Source of the DNA: Gnetum montanum
Taxonomy: Eukaryota > Streptophyta > Gnetopsida > Gnetales > Gnetaceae
NCBI GenBank assembly: GCA_015680685.1
Contig: MNCI01004727.1
Span: 3,458-67,457, forward strand
Direction: 5' to 3'
DNA: 64,000 nt
Shown: positions 46,714 to 58,690 of the stretch, one piece after another
How the letters are laid out: the number at the start of each line of letters is the position of its first letter
Position numbering within the stretch: the first letter of the stretch is position 1
Made by a program: the position numbers and the translations under genes
The notes under the pieces: model-generated
Seen by the model: only the letters and a program-made list of their open reading frames with translations
Database searches by the model: none
Told to the model about the DNA's origin: nothing

Positions 46714-49700
46714 TTTTGGTCCACTTGGCTGAGGAGCCAGTTGTAGGTTGACAACCCTCGTAGCGCTGCGTTGTTGTGGCTATGGTGGGATTTTCCCCTA
46801 CATAGGTGGAGTAGGTGGTAACTAAGTGGAATTTTGTTGAGTAGAGATGGTAGGAGAAGGTGATGGAGGATAGTAAAGATGTGGGCCTTCCCCCTTGGGT
46901 GATGGAGACTGTGGTTGGAAATATTCTAGGGGGTGGTAGTAATTCTGAAAGGTTGCGTGACTGGAAAAGTCATGTGAAGAGACTAGTTGCTAAACGTAAT
47001 ACCCATAGGGATCTAGCTATCGATAAGGGTACTACTACCTTGGAGGTGGCATCCCCCATGCTTGTGGGTGCTGCCATTGCTGAAAGTAGTCATCAGGTTG
47101 CAGTGGTGCTCCACTCGGATAATATCCTTGTTGCTGGTGGAACTGCTTGGGATTGCCTTATGGGTAAGGCACCCTTCAAGATGTTTGCCTCTTTGCCAAG
47201 CGAGGATTCAACGCATACATCCCAGACTCTTGTAGATGTGACATCACGAGACAACGCCCCTTAGGATGTTCATATTGGCATATTTCACATTCATTATCTC
47301 TCTCTGTATCAAAGTCTGCAACCTGCTCTGCTACAACAACTTTGCCCTTATCCTTATGGTGGGCACGTTCAGTTTCCTTCTCCCTATGCTGATCATGATC
47401 ATTACCTTGCTCTCTGGACTCCTCTACGATTTTCAGAACACTTTGAAATTTTTCATCCAAAGAGTCCCACATCTTGTCAACCTTTGCTAATATTTTAGAG
47501 GCAAATTTCTATAGGGGAAAGCTTTTTCGATTCACCACTGCATCCAGTGATGATTCCTCCTCATCTTCACAAAATCGGACCTCCCTCTTTCTGATGGAGG
47601 GATCCTGATTAAACTCCTCTGCACTTTCCTTCTTTCTGAGTTCCCCCTCTTCTTTAGCCACTTGCTCAATGAGGCAATGCAGTTAATGGACCCTTAGTTC
47701 TGATAGTCATCCCTGGGCATACATGCCAAGGGTCTTATTAGTTTCAAAGCTAATGGGACACGATATTGCATGGGCCGCGATATCACGTCCTTCCCTGCGA
47801 TATCGCGTACATGATATCACAGCCCGTCGCCAGTTCTATAAATAAGAGGCGGCTCTCCCTTGTTTCTCCATCTAGATCTAGACCTTAGCCAAACCCTTGC
47901 CATTTTTCCATTCTAGAGATAGAATAATTTCCATGTGCCGTAGTAGGAGTCCCAAAGTGAACAAATCTTTATTCGAGCAATTCTGTACTTGAGCACACAA
48001 TTGTGTACGAAAATAAAGATGAAATTTTGGATAAACCTTACAGTGCATGGACTAAGCTAAATAGGACTTTAATTATTGTTAATTTTTTAAATGCTTTCTT
48101 AAGGACTTAATCTCTCTCAACCCTCAACTCTCATAGTTAAGTGCATTCAGTACAATTGCTTCGAGCACGTGCGTTACACTTGGTAATCCCAGAAACGAAT
48201 AGCGTTTGGTAATCCCAGTAGCATTGCATTGGTTTAGGGTGTGAAATGACAAGTGGGAACAAATACTAATGCTAGGATAATTAAGGCTTAGTTAGTTAAG
48301 GTTAGTTACTTAGTCTCTTCCCCCTTTTCCTTCTTAGCATAGGCAATTAAAACATAAAAGATATAAAAATCACATGCCTCAAGCTTACTTAACCATACAA
48401 CCATGACAAATACAAGTAAGCTTGGGAGGACAACGATTGATTAACCTTAGATGTTCCATAAGGTGTGTAGGTAGTTAGTCTGTGGAGTTCGACCGGATCA
48501 TGCGTGTAACGCTCATATTCATATGGTTGAGTGTAGGGGTACCTCGCCACTCATCAAAAGCGGAGCCCATCAATGATATGGTGAAGTTGTGCTCGCTGAG
48601 AGTAGCCATGACCAGGACATTGATGTAACAATAAATAGTATCTGCTCATGGCTACATCCAAGGATTCATGACTACCTTGCTTTCAGCCTTGGATTTGATG
48701 TCTCTCTCGAGTAGGTTTGATACTTGTCGTTGAAGATCTCGAGAATCGTACTCCATCTCCTAATTGATTCCGGTTCTAAAGACTAGTACCAACTTTCTTC
48801 TTCTTTGATGAGTGTGCGAGGAACAACTTAAGATTTTTCCAATCATTGTTGATGTTCTACAGGGTGCAAGCATCATGAAACGCTTACAGGTGAGTTTGCG
48901 GATCACAATTGTATCCCCCTTCAAATCTGGAAATGTTGTTCATGTCGATGCGCTTGATCTAGCTATCCTGTAAGTGCCTGTTGGGTATCTGAACTGCCTT
49001 GGCGATATGGAGCATGCTTCGAGTAGCCAACAATGGTTCATCTAAGTCATAGTCTTTCTGAGGACCACGATGTCTATGATGATTTCGGCTGCCTCTCCTT
49101 TCATGATGGTGTGCCTCGCATAATTGGTCACGCGTTTCCTCATGCTGTTCCCTTCAGTCCTTATGACCACCATCACCTTGCTCCTTTCTACCATGGTTAT
49201 GATCGGAGTTTGAACTAGATGAAGGTAGAGGGGAGCGAGAGGATGGAGAAGAGGGAGAGGGATCACCACCACCCTGGTGTCGATCTTTCCCTCTGCTCTG
49301 ATGGCATCCTTGATCTTCCTACCCATCTTTGCTTGTGTTGTGACTTCTCCTACATGACCCTCCATCCTCCTGGGGATCCTGATCACTTGATTGCTTGTTT
49401 TGGATGATGGACTGAATGATCTGATACCCGAGAGGAAGTTCGGCTAAATGGGAATCATGAAAGATAGCCTCCCCATCATCTTGCAACCCTTACAAGAATA
49501 AGGGGTTACTGAACTATTTCCCCTTCATGTGTTCATACCGTTCTTCCTACTACTGGTCTCGTTCCCATTGGGCCTTAGTGGGATGATAGTCCCGGTAGTC
49601 ATGATCCTCCATGACGTACTCCACACCATGGTCTTGAATGCCTATTCTGGAAAGATTGTGAAACAGCATTCCAGGAGCCGATCGGTTAGGCGGTAGTATG

Positions 49701-49852
49701 ATGTTGCCTTCCATGTCCCGCCATCGCGAATGTTCATCCTAATGTAGGATGAAGGTGAAGTCGGGGAAATATTCATCTGGATGTGTGTAGACCACCCGAC
49801 ATTCTTGTGGCATTGGTGGGTTGGATTCATGTTGCCTATGAGAAGAAGACAT
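46714..49852 (-). pseudogene. gag of element F, split by a solo LTR
   Basis: Starts at the ATG at 49852 (MSSSHRQHESNPP). It shares WRDMEGNI-type sequence near 49720 with D and E. The zinc knuckle CEICQYEHPKGRC (C-x2-C-x3-H-x4-C) lies near 47290-47250 and is followed by LQESGMYALNPR. A family A solo LTR is inserted at 47751-48556. The remaining frame has several stops and shifts. Confidence 0.7.
47751..48556 (+). repeat. Solo LTR, family A, inserted in gag of element F
   Basis: A complete LTR (TAATGGGACACG...CTCATCA) in + orientation. Perfect 5-bp target duplication AAAGC at 47746-47750 and 48557-48561. It has four GCGATATCGC-like palindromes and CTATAAATAAGAGG near its start. No internal sequence remains. 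Confidence 0.92.
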
Positions 49853-49999
49853 GTTGGATATTAGATGATCCACTAATTGGAGTACCTTACTTTTTACTTA
49901 GTCTACCTAGCGTGCATAGATTTTACTATCCTGGGTCCATTCCAATAATGTGAATGATAATTTTGCTAAGGTTAAATGGTGCATGTAAGACTAATAGTT

Positions 50000-50017
50000 C
50001 CCTAGTAATGGCGCCAA
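50000..50017 (-). other. Primer-binding site, element F
   Basis: On the - strand TTGGCGCCATTACTAGGG directly follows the 5' LTR. Athila-group elements are reported to have a TTGGCGCCGTTGCCGGGG-type PBS complementary to tRNA-Asp; this copy matches it apart from transitions. Confidence 0.75.
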
Positions 50018-50922
50018 TGATGAGCGGCTAGGTACCCCTACGCCCAACCATGAGAATCGCGGGCATTCACACGTGACTCGATTGAATTCCATAGACTATA
50101 AGCACTTTGCATACACCAAACCCTAACCAGCAAAACCTTGTGTTAGAACAGTCGTTATCTTCCCAACCTCACTTGTGATGTTTTGATTGCAATGGTTAAG
50201 TGAGATTGAGGCAAATGATTTTTATGGATTTTTCACTTTATCTTCTAGCATCTAATTTTTGGAATGGAAAGTAAGGAATGGAATATTACGTAATCTATAA
50301 TTATCCTAATCTATATCTTAACTCTTCCTAGCATAAGTATCCGATCCCATCTTCCATGCACATCCTGAGCATCCCCTAACCACTACTGGGTTACCTGACG
50401 TTAAGTGTCACTGGGTTGCCAAGTGTTGGGTTTACGTTCGAGAGGGTCGTACTTATGGTTTCTACGAACTATAAAAGAGCAATAGCGATTAAAATAATAA
50501 CAACTGAAACTTAAGGAATTATTAAAGCATAGAAATATTAAACTATTAAATGCATCAAATGACTAAGTCCAATTGCTGCAAGGAATGCTTGAAAAGCTCG
50601 TCTTTATTGCCGTTCATGCCAATGGGCTCAGGTACATCAGCGCTCGAATAAAGAGCTGAACACCTTTCTTACACCTACTGCAGGCACTTTAAAAATATTC
50701 TAACTCTTGTGGAAACAAACTGCAAGAGCTTCTCTACAATTGCCAAAAAGGTTCCTAAGTGTGACGAGAGCCCACTTATTTATAGGCTAAAACAGGCTCC
50801 ACGTAAACGAGGCCATGTCGCACATGGAGGGATGCGTATATAGGGCTGCGTTGATGCGGCCATGTATATGGGATCCTGTACATGTGGCCTAGTCGATGCA
50901 TCGATTTTTTAGCACTTCATCA
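50018..50922 (-). repeat. 5' LTR of element F
   Basis: TGATGAGCGGC...CACTTCATCA on +. It aligns along its whole length with 37004-37909. Differences are mostly transitions. Confidence 0.9.
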
Positions 50923-51532
50923 TAGGGATTACCAAGTGTTATGCTACTGGGTGAACCAAGTAATAACATTGTTGGGATTACTAAGTGAATATGTGTTTAC
51001 ATTCAAAACTAGTCATGCTTATCCTACCGATTGCTTAACATGCATGGACATGTAAATATTAACTAAGTACATAGAAAGTAAATTGCATTGAAAGTAAATC
51101 TATTCTAAGTCAAACTATTACAATGAATATGAATCAATCTTGATCTTATTGTTGTTCATGAAATGTATCTAGGTACAATGCCACTTAAATAAGAAGCCAT
51201 ACAATTAACTGAAATCCACATTGTTGGCACTCACTAATTGCTTGTTAAGATTATAGAATAAAACTACAAGAGTTTAGCTACACTATTGACCAAATAGTGC
51301 TAAATACGTGGTTGGTACTTCCATATTTATAGGCAAATATAGATACTACATCAACGAGGATGTGTTAACTCATTTGGCTACATCGATGAGGATGTGTTGA
51401 TGTAGTTAAGTTATAGTAGATGAAATGTAGCATCTATAATGTAGCAGCCAACTAGGATGTATCGATGGGGATGCCACAATGCAAATGCTACAATATCTCA
51501 CTCGATTAATACCACAAAATAATGCTTTATCA
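50923..51532 (-). repeat. LTR C, right part
   Basis: Continues the LTR begun at 36655-37003. It ends GCTTTATCA and is followed by TATCCCC, which on the - strand is a short purine tract. That suggests it was a 3' LTR. It contains TATTTATAGG near 51330. Confidence 0.65.
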
Positions 51533-52509
51533 TATCCCCATAACTTAATTACCTGACATATCAAGTTTCATCATAACCCAAAATTTGATTAAACACACAT
51601 TGTGATGCAAGATCAACAACTAGTAACTCATACATTATCAATAGAAGTCTAATTTGCCACAACATCACTAGAAGAAAATACCACAAATTACTACTTGCTA
51701 GTTTGTAAATCTACATTTTGGGAAGCAATAGAAATTTATGCATTAGTAGAAGATGTAGAAATTTTAGCATTGATAGAAAAAGCTAGAAGTAATTTTGAAT
51801 CCCTCATAGAGGAAAGATAATTCTAGAGGTAATAGGTACCAGTTTGAATTATGCTTGAGGTATTGTTGAGTAACTTTGAGCATTTTATTTCTTTCTCTCA
51901 CTTTTATTGGTTGTATGTCCTAAGGATTCATATCGTCACTTAGTTTTAGTTTCCAACCCTTTCTACCTTCTCGAAGAAAATGTCTTGATTCTAATATCAT
52001 ACCTTCCTCTTCCCTTTGCACACACAACACACAACAACCCCACACCACCACCCCCCGCCCCCAAAGCCATGTAAAAACCCTCCCCCTCCTAACAAAAAAT
52101 AAAAAAAATCATATTCACTTAATATTATTTAAATGTCACTTTCACAACTATGTAGAAATGAAAATTTTATTACATTTTTATAAATCCAATAAGATTTATT
52201 TATCTAATTAGTTTGTACAAAATACATCTGTATTAATATCTTTAAATATTATCAAATGTATTTACTAATAATATTGTTTGAAGACATCTTCATGATATTG
52301 TCCTAATATCAATAGTTAAATAATAAACGAATCATATAAAGTTCTACATGTAAGATTTCATTTGTATTTAAAAATTTTAGTTGCACAATAATCTAATAGA
52401 ATATGGTGTTCATCTTTTTAACTTGTATTAAAGATGGCCTACATACGTGATCTTGGCAAATGTCTTTCATCTTTCAGTTAATGTTTGTATTTATAATCAC
52501 AAGAATGTT
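51533..52509. other. AT-rich DNA, possible old retroelement interior
   Basis: No coding potential was found. A C-rich stretch (CACCACCACCCCCCGCCCCC, 52044-52063) stands out. It may be the decayed interior of the element that owned LTR C. Confidence 0.4.
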
Positions 52510-52583
52510 ATGTTAGATGCTTTGGGCATGTGCAAAGAAGATGCTTATTAAAAATGGTTACTACATTAGTGTTTAAGGAAAGC
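52510..52583 (+). pseudogene. LINE 3' end, left fragment
   Basis: ATGCTTTGGGCATGTGCAAA and the bases after it correspond to the LRWFGHVQRR-type segment near the C-terminus of plant LINE ORF2 (compare 18411-18450). Element D interrupts it; it continues at 59523. Confidence 0.6.
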
Positions 52584-53412
52584 TGATGAGTGGCGAGGTA
52601 CCCCTACACTCAACCATACGAATATGAGCCTTACACATGCGATCTAGTCAAACTCTGTAGACTAAGTGTCTACACGCCTCATGGAACACTTAAGGTTAAT
52701 CGTTCGTTGTCTTCCCAGACTTACTTGTATTTGTCACGGTTGTATGGTTAAGTAAGTCTGAGGTATATGATTTTTATATCTTTTCTGTTTTATCTCCTAT
52801 GACAATGAGGTGAAGGGTGAAGAGACTAATTAACTAACTTTAACTAACTAAGCCTTAATTACCCTAGCATCAGTATTCGTTCCCACTTACCGTTCACACC
52901 CTGAACCAATGCAACCTTCTGGGATTACCAAACGCTATTCGTTGCTGGGATTACCAAGCGTAACGCACGTGCTCGAAGCGGTCGTACTGAATGCACTTAA
53001 CTAAGAGAGAAGGGTTGAGAGAGATTTAATTAACTAATAAAGCATTTAAACAATGAACAATAAATAACAATAAATAAAGTCCTATTTAGCCTAGTCCATG
53101 CACTGCAAGGTTTATCCAAGAAGTTCGTCTTTATTTCCGTACACAAAATTGTGTTCAGGTACAATATTTGCTCGAATAAAGATCCGTTCACTTTGGAACT
53201 CCTACTGCAGGCACATGAAAATTATTCTATCTTTGGAGAGGAAAAAATACCAGAGTTTCACTATGGTTTAGGCCTAAACTGAGAAACAAGGGAGAGCCAC
53301 CTCTTATTTATAGATTTGACGGCACACTGCGATATCACGTACGCGATATCGTGTGGGATGCGATATCGTGGCAGACATAATATCGCGGCCCATGTGATAT
53401 CATGTTCCATCA
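52584..53412 (-). repeat. 3' LTR of element D (family A)
   Basis: TGATGAGTGGCGAGG...TTCCATCA on +, 829 bp. It has five GATATC-type palindromes at 53333-53405 and a TATTTATAG box just before them. Confidence 0.92.
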
Positions 53413-53421
53413 TACCCCCAT
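53413..53421 (-). other. PPT of element D
   Basis: On the - strand ATGGGGGTA abuts the 3' LTR. The same CCCCCATGACT phrase (on +) recurs inside the element near 53946 and 55377. Confidence 0.65.
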
Positions 53422-55490
53422 GACTAAATAAAAACTCGTCCTCAAGTTCCTTACAAAACATTGGGAAGGTATGGGATTATTGACTTGAATGGAACTAATG
53501 GATCATCATTACAGAACAAGACAAAACTGGTGTTCACGACAACAAGAGTGAACACCTTATACATTTGACATTAGGCCTTATTTGGCAGCTGAGAGAGAAG
53601 AGAGAAAAGAGAAGAAGTCTGCTACTGCCAATGCCAAGATTGCGCCTTTCGTTGTCTATCCATAAGCGTGCCATCAATCTTGCTCCTTGCATGGCTGTTT
53701 TAGCACCAATCCATTCCAAGTGTTCCCTCTAGATCCAATTTGTTGTTGTATGATTGCCATTTGCACACACAACATAGTCTTTTATTAGCAAGGGTAAATG
53801 AATCATAATGCAGTTGATACCTTGCATCGGTGATAGGTCCATTGGCTGAGTTGTGGTATGGCTGATGCAGATCTAGAGATATACTAATGGTGACTACCGA
53901 AGGTGTAGGGGTTAGGAGAAAATTGAAAAAATTAGGTTCGGACCCCCATGACTAAGAGCGAACCTCTGATAGCGATAGAATGGAGAAAGAAAAAAAATAA
54001 GAAAGATGGAGCAAAAGAGACAACTATAACATCGATGAAATGGATGTCAAGATGGCAATGAACAAAATAGAGTGGATTGCAAAAATGTTAAAGGAAAGAA
54101 TTTAACTGGTGCACCAAATAGAAATGCCAGTGGGTCCTCCCCAAAGTAGGCTCATGCCTTTAATGCCCTGACAAACCCACATTCAAAGAGTCCGTAAGCT
54201 CTAGGAATATCATTTGGAGCAAGAGTTAATGTCTTAACCAAAAGAATTTACCAAAAAGAAAACAATGCGTCAACCAAAGTATACACTAATGATACAATCG
54301 GCAATGCGGTGAACAATGGAGAGAAGGATGGAGAGAAGAGAATGGAATGGAATCCCAAGAACAAGGTGGTGCACAGCCCCTTGTGTAGTTAATGATTAAT
54401 GTGACTTAGTAGATCCCATTCCAAGTCCAGCCTCAAAAAAACCACATCCAGTGACTTCGCATTAATGCATTCGGCCAATCCATCCCCTTGAAGTAACAAG
54501 AATGCCTTCCCAAAGAGCCACCACCATTCCAACGAAATGAAGGAGGAGAGAATGGGAAGTGAGAAGGGCCTTAGTTAAAGGGAACATTTTTATTTTAGTT
54601 CCATAACCAGTGCTTGTAGCCCAAATGATTATTTCATCTAAGGGGTGTGCTTTGAATTCTCATTGTTTTTTTTTCTTTTTTTTTTCTCTTTTTTTTGTTT
54701 TATTTTTTTTATGTGTTTATGCGTGAGAACCACACCATGCAAANTTTCTCTTTTTTTTGTTTTATTTTTTTATGTGTTTATGCGTGAGAACCACACCATG
54801 CAAAGACTTTGTTATTTTTATTTGCTTAGGTTCTTGATAATTAAGTAATGTCGAAACGGTAAGAAAACTCAAGAAGAAAACATCCAAGCACCCAAGAGAA
54901 TGGCCAACACAAATGCATCAAGTTCCCTTGAAGCCACACCCTTTTCAATCCTTGAGTCCTTCCTTAGTTTGAGAAATGCCCAGTCACCGATTCGTTATAG
55001 TTCTTATTTAGAAAGGGACTGTACATTTCCAAGCCGAGAGAGACCATAGAAATTTATGGATGTATGAATGAAGTGAACTCACTGCCTTCTATATCAAAAG
55101 AACCATACCTTAGTATCAACATCATAACTTAAAGGTAAAAACCAAACATTAGCAACCGATAGAAAAATAGTTCATACCATCATTAAGAACACTTATTAGG
55201 TGACAAACTTACAAGATGGATAACACACACAAGAAATGGAAAAGTATGAACGATGTTGTAAAACAAAAACAAGAAAAGTTAAAGAAATTTGTAAAACAAA
55301 AATATGTAAAATAAAAACATGTAAAACAAAAACTAAAAAAAATTGAGGGCCTCAATTGATTAGCATAGGTGGCCATCTCCCCCATGACTGAATGGAAAGG
55401 GAGAGATTCGAAATAATGAATGCCTATTTGAATTTTTTAGAAGTGTCCAACTTCTCCCGATTGATGTTTTCAAGTTAAGGGTTGGAAGTT
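53422..55490 (-). other. 3' internal spacer of element D
   Basis: Non-coding. 53422-53930 matches, reverse complemented, the interior of the element at 294-804. 54100-55080 matches spacer sequence of E and F (AGTGGGTCCTCCCC near 54126). 55180-55345 is an A-rich TGTAAAACAAAAA-like tract. Around 54650-54800 a T-rich stretch is repeated on either side of a single N. Confidence 0.65.
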
Positions 55491-55767
55491 GGTGACGCTC
55501 ATATTCCAATGTATCTATGCTTTTGTTATAGGTGCAAGTTGTTCCCCCAGTTTGTTCCATGCATGTTGGTGGGCTACTTTCTTGATCAACTGTCAACCAC
55601 TAGGTGTTCTCTTGTTGTGTGGTTGCTACATACAGGCACTGTTGTATCTGTGTTTCTTGGGCACACCAGTTGCATGCAGGAGATGCTGAGCATTCCTCCA
55701 TGTCATCACCCTCTGAGTCACTGTATGTGATGCATGGAACTTTCTTCTTCTTGATCTTTCCATAAAT
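55491..55767 (-). pseudogene. Protease-RT linker remnant, element D
   Basis: Corresponds to 10440-10640 of E and about 45950-46140 of F. The shared landmarks include a GTGTTCTCTTGTTGTGTGG-like phrase and a GTGATGCATGGAAC-like phrase (on +). The region that should follow, RT to integrase, is missing. Confidence 0.55.
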
Positions 55768-55882
55768 NNNNNNNNNNNNNNNNNNNNNNNNNNNNNNNNN
55801 NNNNNNNNNNNNNNNNNNNNNNNNNNNNNNNNNNNNNNNNNNNNNNNNNNNNNNNNNNNNNNNNNNNNNNNNNNNNNNNNNN
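55768..55882. other. Assembly gap (N)
   Basis: 115 unresolved bases in the protease region of element D. Confidence 0.99.
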
Positions 55883-58545
55883 TTGAGTCAAGAAGAGCCT
55901 TATGAGGTTTGTTCTCGGTGACTTGGAGGTAGATTAAGGGACTTCTAGGGTCAGAGAGTTTCTTGAGAAGGTAGCCTACCTTGATCTAGTTAGTAACGGT
56001 ATGTGTTAACATAACCGTATGTGTTGAGCCCTATTGTTGGTTTGAAGGAAGATCCGAAGCCTTATTTGTTGGAGGAGCATGTACGGGCTCAACTGCTTGT
56101 GGTTGTGAGAGCTTGTTTGGGCTTTTGGTTCTGAAGAAAGGTCTTCTCTTCTTTTATTTATCAGAACCAGCAATGGGTCGAAGGTTTTTTGCTCTTGTAG
56201 CATTACGTTACTACGGTTGAGTGGGAAGTTCCCCTTGCATTGTTGGAGTGGGTGGTAGTGGAACTACCGGTGTAAGAGATGCGGATGGATTTGGAGGATG
56301 GTATGCATGTGGTATGTCTTCCATAGGAGAAGGAGTCCTAAAATACTCCTAAACTTGGTAGTGACGTTGTGGGGTTGCGTGACCCATGGAGTTACTTGGA
56401 GAAACCGGCTATTGCACATAATAGCCATACGGGTCTGGTTTTCGGCAAGGGTATTGTTGTCTAGGCAGTGGCATCCCCCATGACTGTGGGTATTGCCACT
56501 ACTGATGTTGCCTGATAGGTTGTGGCAAAGTTCCACTTGGATAATATGTTAATGGTTGGTGGAACTGCCTCAAGTTACCTTGGGGATAAGGTAACCTTCG
56601 GGGTGCCTGCCATCTGTTAAGTCTTGGGTTGAGTGCATACATCCCAGACTCTTGTAGATGTGAGATTATTAGGCAACATCCCTTAGGATGGTCATATTGG
56701 CAGATCTCACATCCACTGTCATTGTCTGTATCCGAATCCATAACTTCATCGGCGATAGTCATTTTTCCCTTACCCTTGTCATGTGCATGGCTTGAATCTC
56801 TCCACTTTTTCTTGTTATGGTTACTACTTCGTTCCTCCTTAGACTCCTCTACGATTTTCAGGACAATTTGAAGTCTACTATCTAAGGAGTCCTATATTTG
56901 ATCTACCTTAGCCGCCACTTCCGTTGTTAATTTTTGAAGTGGCAAGGTTTTTCTATTTTACCAACTCTTCAAGTGGTGACTCATCCTCTTCATCGCAGAA
57001 TCTCACTCCCTTCTTTTGGAGGGAAGGATCACGGTTATATTCTTCCGTGCTTTCTCTTTTCCAGAGCTCCCCTTCTTCTTTAGCTACTTGCTCCAACAAT
57101 TGATGAATTTCATGGGATCTAAGTTCAGATAATCTTCCTTGGGCATATGTCCCAAGGGTTCTCCTAGTTTCGTGTCTTAGCCCATCTATGAGGTGGTAGA
57201 GTTGATCCCGTTGTGCATAACCATGGCTCAGGCAATGATGTAACAATGCATAATATTGGCCCATGGCAGCATCCAAGGGTTCGTGATTACCCTTCTTCCA
57301 TCCTTGGATTTGCTTACACAAGTTGGACACTCTGGAGTACATCTGGTATTTATCGTTAAACAATTCTAGCATCGTACTCCACCTCCTAATGGTTTTTGGT
57401 TCTAAGGGCTAATACCAACTCTCTGCTTCTTTTATGAGTGTCCTAGGGAACAACTTTAACTTTTGCCACTCATTTTCAATATTTTGCAAGGCGCAGGCAT
57501 CATGGAATGCCTATAAGTGATTCTGCAAATCAACGTTGTATCCCCCCTCAAATCGTGAGATATTATTCATGTCTAGTTTCTTGATCCGACTGTCTTTTTG
57601 ATGCCTTGTAGGTATTCTCATAGCCTTCGTAATATCTAACATACTTCGGGTGGCAAGTAGGGGTTCATCATGATCATCTCTTTCATGATATCTATGATGC
57701 CTACATGGTTCCCTACTTTTCCTTCTTTCATGCCTTGACTTCCTAGAGTGCCCTCGTCCTCGCTCTCGACTCTCTCGTCAAGGTCTCTCATTTTGCTTAC
57801 CCTTATCCTCACCGTTGTGCTCCTTGTGACTGCGTTTGGATGTGGAAGGAGAGGGTGAATGATGTAATGAAAGGGAAGAAGAAGGAGAACCATCGCCATG
57901 ACGATGTTTCTTACCTTCTCTTTGGTGGCTATAGCCCCGATCGTGATGACGATCCAAATGCCCATCCTTGTCATGTGTTTTTGTTCCCTCAGTGAACACT
58001 TGGTGTTCATGGGGATCAGAACCAGGGTTATGAATCGTGGAGCGTAAGTTCTAATACCCCACCTCTTCACCATTGTTAGGAGGGGAAACATCATTTGATA
58101 GAGAACCTGTTATAACTGGTTCACCATCTCCAATTTCACTTAGGACGTGTGGGACCCCTTTGCCCTTCAACAATGTATGGTGGCTCTCTTGCCTTGAGTC
58201 CCTTAGATGTTGCGCTATTGTGGGATGGTAATCCCTTATGTCATAATCTTCTGCAACATATTCAGTGTATAATTCTATCATGCCTATCTGTGCAAGAGCA
58301 CAAAGAAGCATGTTAGGGACTACACGATCTGGGGGTAACACTATGTTACCTTGCAAGTCTCTCCAATGCAATTGTTCATCCGGATGGAGGATAAAGGTAA
58401 AATCGGGTATATACTCATCGTGATGAGTATATACCACCTGATACTATTGAGGAACTGGCGGATCTGGGTTACGTGTGTTAAACTATCGACTGTCTCTTGT
58501 GTGATCCCTAGGTGGTGAAGTGCTTTTATGAGAAGAAGAAGACAT
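55883..58545 (-). pseudogene. gag (and start of protease) of element D
   Basis: Starts at the ATG at 58545 (MSSSSHKSTSPPRD). In order: WRDLQGNIVLPPD near 58360; a His/Ser/Arg/Lys-rich linker (57999-57778); a long open capsid-like piece (57372-56953, with LCKQIQGWKKGNHEPLDAAM and LIDGLRHETRRTLGTYAQGR, similar to retrotransposon gag domains); and a C-x2-C-x3-H-x4-C zinc knuckle CEICQYDHPKGCC near 56710-56670. A protease-proximal piece follows up to the gap. A few stops and shifts break it, but it is better kept than in E. Confidence 0.75.
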
Positions 58546-58671
58546 TGTTTCTTATTCAGTGTGCTGATTAGCTGTTATATAATTGTTCGTTTAATTAACC
58601 CTAAGGGTTTGTTTAAGCTCCCAACGATGTGGATAATTTCCTATGTTCTACTTAGCGCACAAACAACTTAG

Positions 58672-58690
58672 TCCCCAGCAACAGCGCCAA
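58672..58690 (-). other. Primer-binding site, element D
   Basis: On the - strand TTGGCGCTGTTGCTGGGGA follows the LTR end. It is of the Athila type (tRNA-Asp in the literature) with two transitions. Confidence 0.8.

Larger units (their letters stand above)
37004..50922 (-). mobile_element. Element F: 13.9 kb Athila-like Ty3/gypsy element
   Basis: Flanked by near-identical LTRs of 906 bp (37004-37909) and 905 bp (50018-50922), inserted in LTR C. The 5-bp flanks are CAGGG and TAGGG, a target duplication with one C/T difference. On the - strand the order is LTR, PBS, gag (with a solo LTR inserted), protease, RT, RNase H, integrase (with a 692-base N gap), a palindromic U3-like module, an extra ORF rich in coiled coil, PPT, LTR. 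Stops and frameshifts make it non-autonomous. An Athila-like assignment rests on the PBS and the extra ORF after pol. Confidence 0.88.

Noticed and set aside
46860-47264. Open frame of 134 codons on the + strand
   Set aside because: It lies antisense to the gag zinc knuckle of element F. Its composition is that of a shadow frame and no family resemblance was seen.
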